Shown piece after piece: positions 5,126-5,867 of a stretch of DNA of 5,867 bases; positions within the stretch are counted from its first letter, which is position 1; each line of letters opens with the position of its first letter. The notes under the pieces were generated by a model, which saw only the letters and a program-made list of their open reading frames with translations, was not told the DNA's origin and did not search any database. The translations under genes and the position numbers were made by a program. Source of the stretch: Massilia sp. (GTDB taxonomy: Bacteria; Pseudomonadota; Gammaproteobacteria; Burkholderiales; Burkholderiaceae_D); contig JAQGNM010000521.1 of assembly GCA_028291845.1 (NCBI GenBank), positions 1 through 5,867 of the forward strand. Direction: 5' to 3'.

Positions 5126-5152
5126 AAAACGCGGCTAGTCCGCGTTTTTTTT
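5126..5152 (+). terminator. Intrinsic terminator in the thrS leader (attenuator)
   Basis: The stem CGCGG (5130-5134)/CCGCG (5140-5144) has the loop CTAGT and is extended by A-T pairs (AAAA before, TTTT after), with an uninterrupted run of eight T at 5145-5152. This is a canonical rho-independent terminator. It lies after tRNA-Val and 48 bases ahead of thrS in the same direction, so without regulated readthrough it would cut thrS off from the tRNA promoter. Confidence 0.88.
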
Positions 5153-5189
5153 CGTCCGCATTTTTATCATTGAATTTTGCAGCACACTT

Positions 5190-5193
5190 GGAG
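5190..5193 (+). promoter_or_regulatory. Ribosome binding site of thrS
   Basis: GGAG with a six-base spacer before ATG 5200 decides the thrS start. The 47 bases between the terminator and thrS show no hairpin resembling the tRNA-Thr-mimicking operator by which E. coli ThrRS represses its own translation. Confidence 0.8.
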
Positions 5194-5199
5194 ATCACC

Positions 5200-5867
5200 A
5201 TGCTTTCAGTCCGCCTTCCCGATGGTTCCGCCCGCCAATTCGAGGGCCCGGTCACGGTTGCCCAAGTTGCCGCCAGCATCGGCACCGGTCTCGCCAAGGC
5301 AGCCCTGGCCGGCAAAGTCGACGGCAAGATCGTCGATACCTCGCACTTGATCGAGCAGGATGCCGATCTGGCCATTATTACCGACAAGGACGCCGACGGC
5401 CTCGAGGTGATCCGCCATTCGGCCGCCCACTTGCTGGCGCACGCCGTCAAGTCCTTGTATCCGGACGCCCAGGTGACCATTGGTCCGGTGATTGAAAACG
5501 GCTTTTATTACGACTTTTCGTACAAGCGTCCGTTTACGCCCGACGATTTGAAAGCCATCGAAAAGAAAATGGCGGAATTGTCGAAAAAGGACGAGGCGGT
5601 CACCCGCAAGGTGATGCCGCGCGACGAGGCGGTCGATTATTTCAAGTCGATCGGCGAGGACTACAAGGCGGAGATCATCGCCTCGATCCCGGCCGGCGAA
5701 GACGTGTCCTTGTATGCGCAGGGCGATTTCACCGATCTGTGCCGCGGTCCGCACGTGCCGTCGACCGGCAAGATCAAGGTCTTCAAATTGATGAAGCTGG
5801 CCGGTGCCTACTGGCGCGGCGACTCGAAAAACGAGATGCTGCAGCGTGTCTACGGCACCGCCTGGGC
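5200..5867 (+). CDS. thrS: Threonine--tRNA ligase (3' end cut by window)
   Basis: The first 222 residues of about 635 are present; the frame runs off the window. The enzyme charges tRNA-Thr with threonine in the cytoplasm and removes mischarged serine. Residues 1-61 are the TGS domain (MLSVRLPDGSARQFEGPVTV). From ~65 to the window end is the N2 editing domain with its four key residues: His73 and His77 (HSAAH), Cys181 (DLCRGPH) and His185, matching E. coli His73, His77, Cys182 and His186, so serine editing should be intact. Also seen are GPVIENGFYYDF (95-106) and LMKLAGAYWRGD (197-208). The catalytic class II core lies beyond the window. The start is firm: GGAG at 5190-5193 lies six bases upstream of ATG. 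In related bacteria infC, rpmI, rplT and pheST usually follow. Expression is probably gated by the leader attenuator. Confidence 0.97.
   Translation, partial: MLSVRLPDGSARQFEGPVTVAQVAASIGTGLAKAALAGKVDGKIVDTSHLIEQDADLAIITDKDADGLEVIRHSAAHLLAHAVKSLYPDAQVTIGPVIENGFYYDFSYKRPFTPDDLKAIEKKMAELSKKDEAVTRKVMPRDEAVDYFKSIGEDYKAEIIASIPAGEDVSLYAQGDFTDLCRGPHVPSTGKIKVFKLMKLAGAYWRGDSKNEMLQRVYGTAW

Larger units (their letters stand above)
5023..5199 (+). promoter_or_regulatory. thrS leader with attenuator layout
   Basis: This 177-base stretch lies between tRNA-Val and thrS and has the parts of a ribosome-mediated attenuator. It holds a leader peptide with four Thr codons (5049-5096), an intrinsic terminator (5126-5152), and a possible antiterminator in which 5092-5099 (GCTAGTCG) pairs with 5132-5139 (CGGCTAGT), eight pairs of which two are G-U, occupying the left arm of the terminator. 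A perfect 8-base helix between 5031-5038 (AAGAGCGA) and 5110-5117 (TCGCTCTT) would enclose the leader peptide; it cannot nest with the antiterminator but is compatible with the terminator. A ribosome stalled at the Thr codons would leave 5092-5099 free (readthrough); one reaching the stop at 5094-5096 would cover it (termination). Pairing energies were not calculated. Confidence 0.6.

Noticed and set aside
5061..5134. Pairing of CCGCG (5061-5065) with CGCGG (5130-5134) as the antiterminator
   Set aside because: A ribosome stalled at the Thr codons would cover 5061-5065, giving the wrong regulatory direction; the 5092-5099/5132-5139 pairing fits better.
4965..5754. Minus-strand frames opposite tRNA-Val, the leader and thrS
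   Set aside because: They run across a tRNA, a terminator and the antisense of a firmly identified thrS, and show no family resemblance.

Overview
The window is about 5.9 kb of GC-rich bacterial chromosome. Gene content and order point to a betaproteobacterium of the Burkholderiales, most likely Oxalobacteraceae (Massilia/Duganella/Janthinobacterium-like). The reasons are an MlaD-type MCE protein with the C-terminal 'NRKWPFA..TE.KLP' ending, a tRNA-Val directly upstream of thrS, and dispersed palindromic repeats of the type abundant in that family. The genus is inference.

Layout. (1) 1-1427, + strand: the 3' part of an MCE/MlaD-like lipid-transport protein gene, overlapped by 4 bases (ATGA) with a gene for a small lipoprotein; together they look like the end of an ABC lipid-transport operon. 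(2) 1428-1517: a convergent intergenic gap filled by a palindromic repeat. (3) 1518-2066, - strand: a membrane-anchored SRPBCC-fold protein preceded by a good Shine-Dalgarno and a candidate ECF (RpoE-like) promoter. (4) 2160-4717, - strand: three genes in a row: a CDF cation-efflux transporter, a thioredoxin-reductase-like flavoprotein and a glutathione S-transferase (the last two overlap by one base). This is a metal, thiol and redox detoxification cluster. (5) 4718-4945: a gene-free stretch holding a second, inverted copy of the repeat from (2), two further hairpins and a consensus sigma-70 promoter. (6) 4946-5867, + strand: tRNA-Val(GAC), then a leader region, then thrS (5' 222 codons, cut by the window end).

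The most interesting part is the tRNA-Val to thrS leader. It holds a short, unlisted reading frame (MVMTPRTTTELFQRR) with four Thr codons out of 15, followed by a strong intrinsic terminator and a possible antiterminator pairing. This is the layout of a ribosome-mediated attenuator, here in front of the threonyl-tRNA synthetase gene. The tRNA promoter is the only clear promoter upstream, so tRNA-Val and thrS are probably made as one transcript that the leader then gates.

Other points: the flavoprotein keeps the FAD site and CxxC but has lost the usual NADPH-binding glycines; the CDF transporter has Asn in place of the TM5 His of its metal site; the tRNA has C instead of U at position 33.
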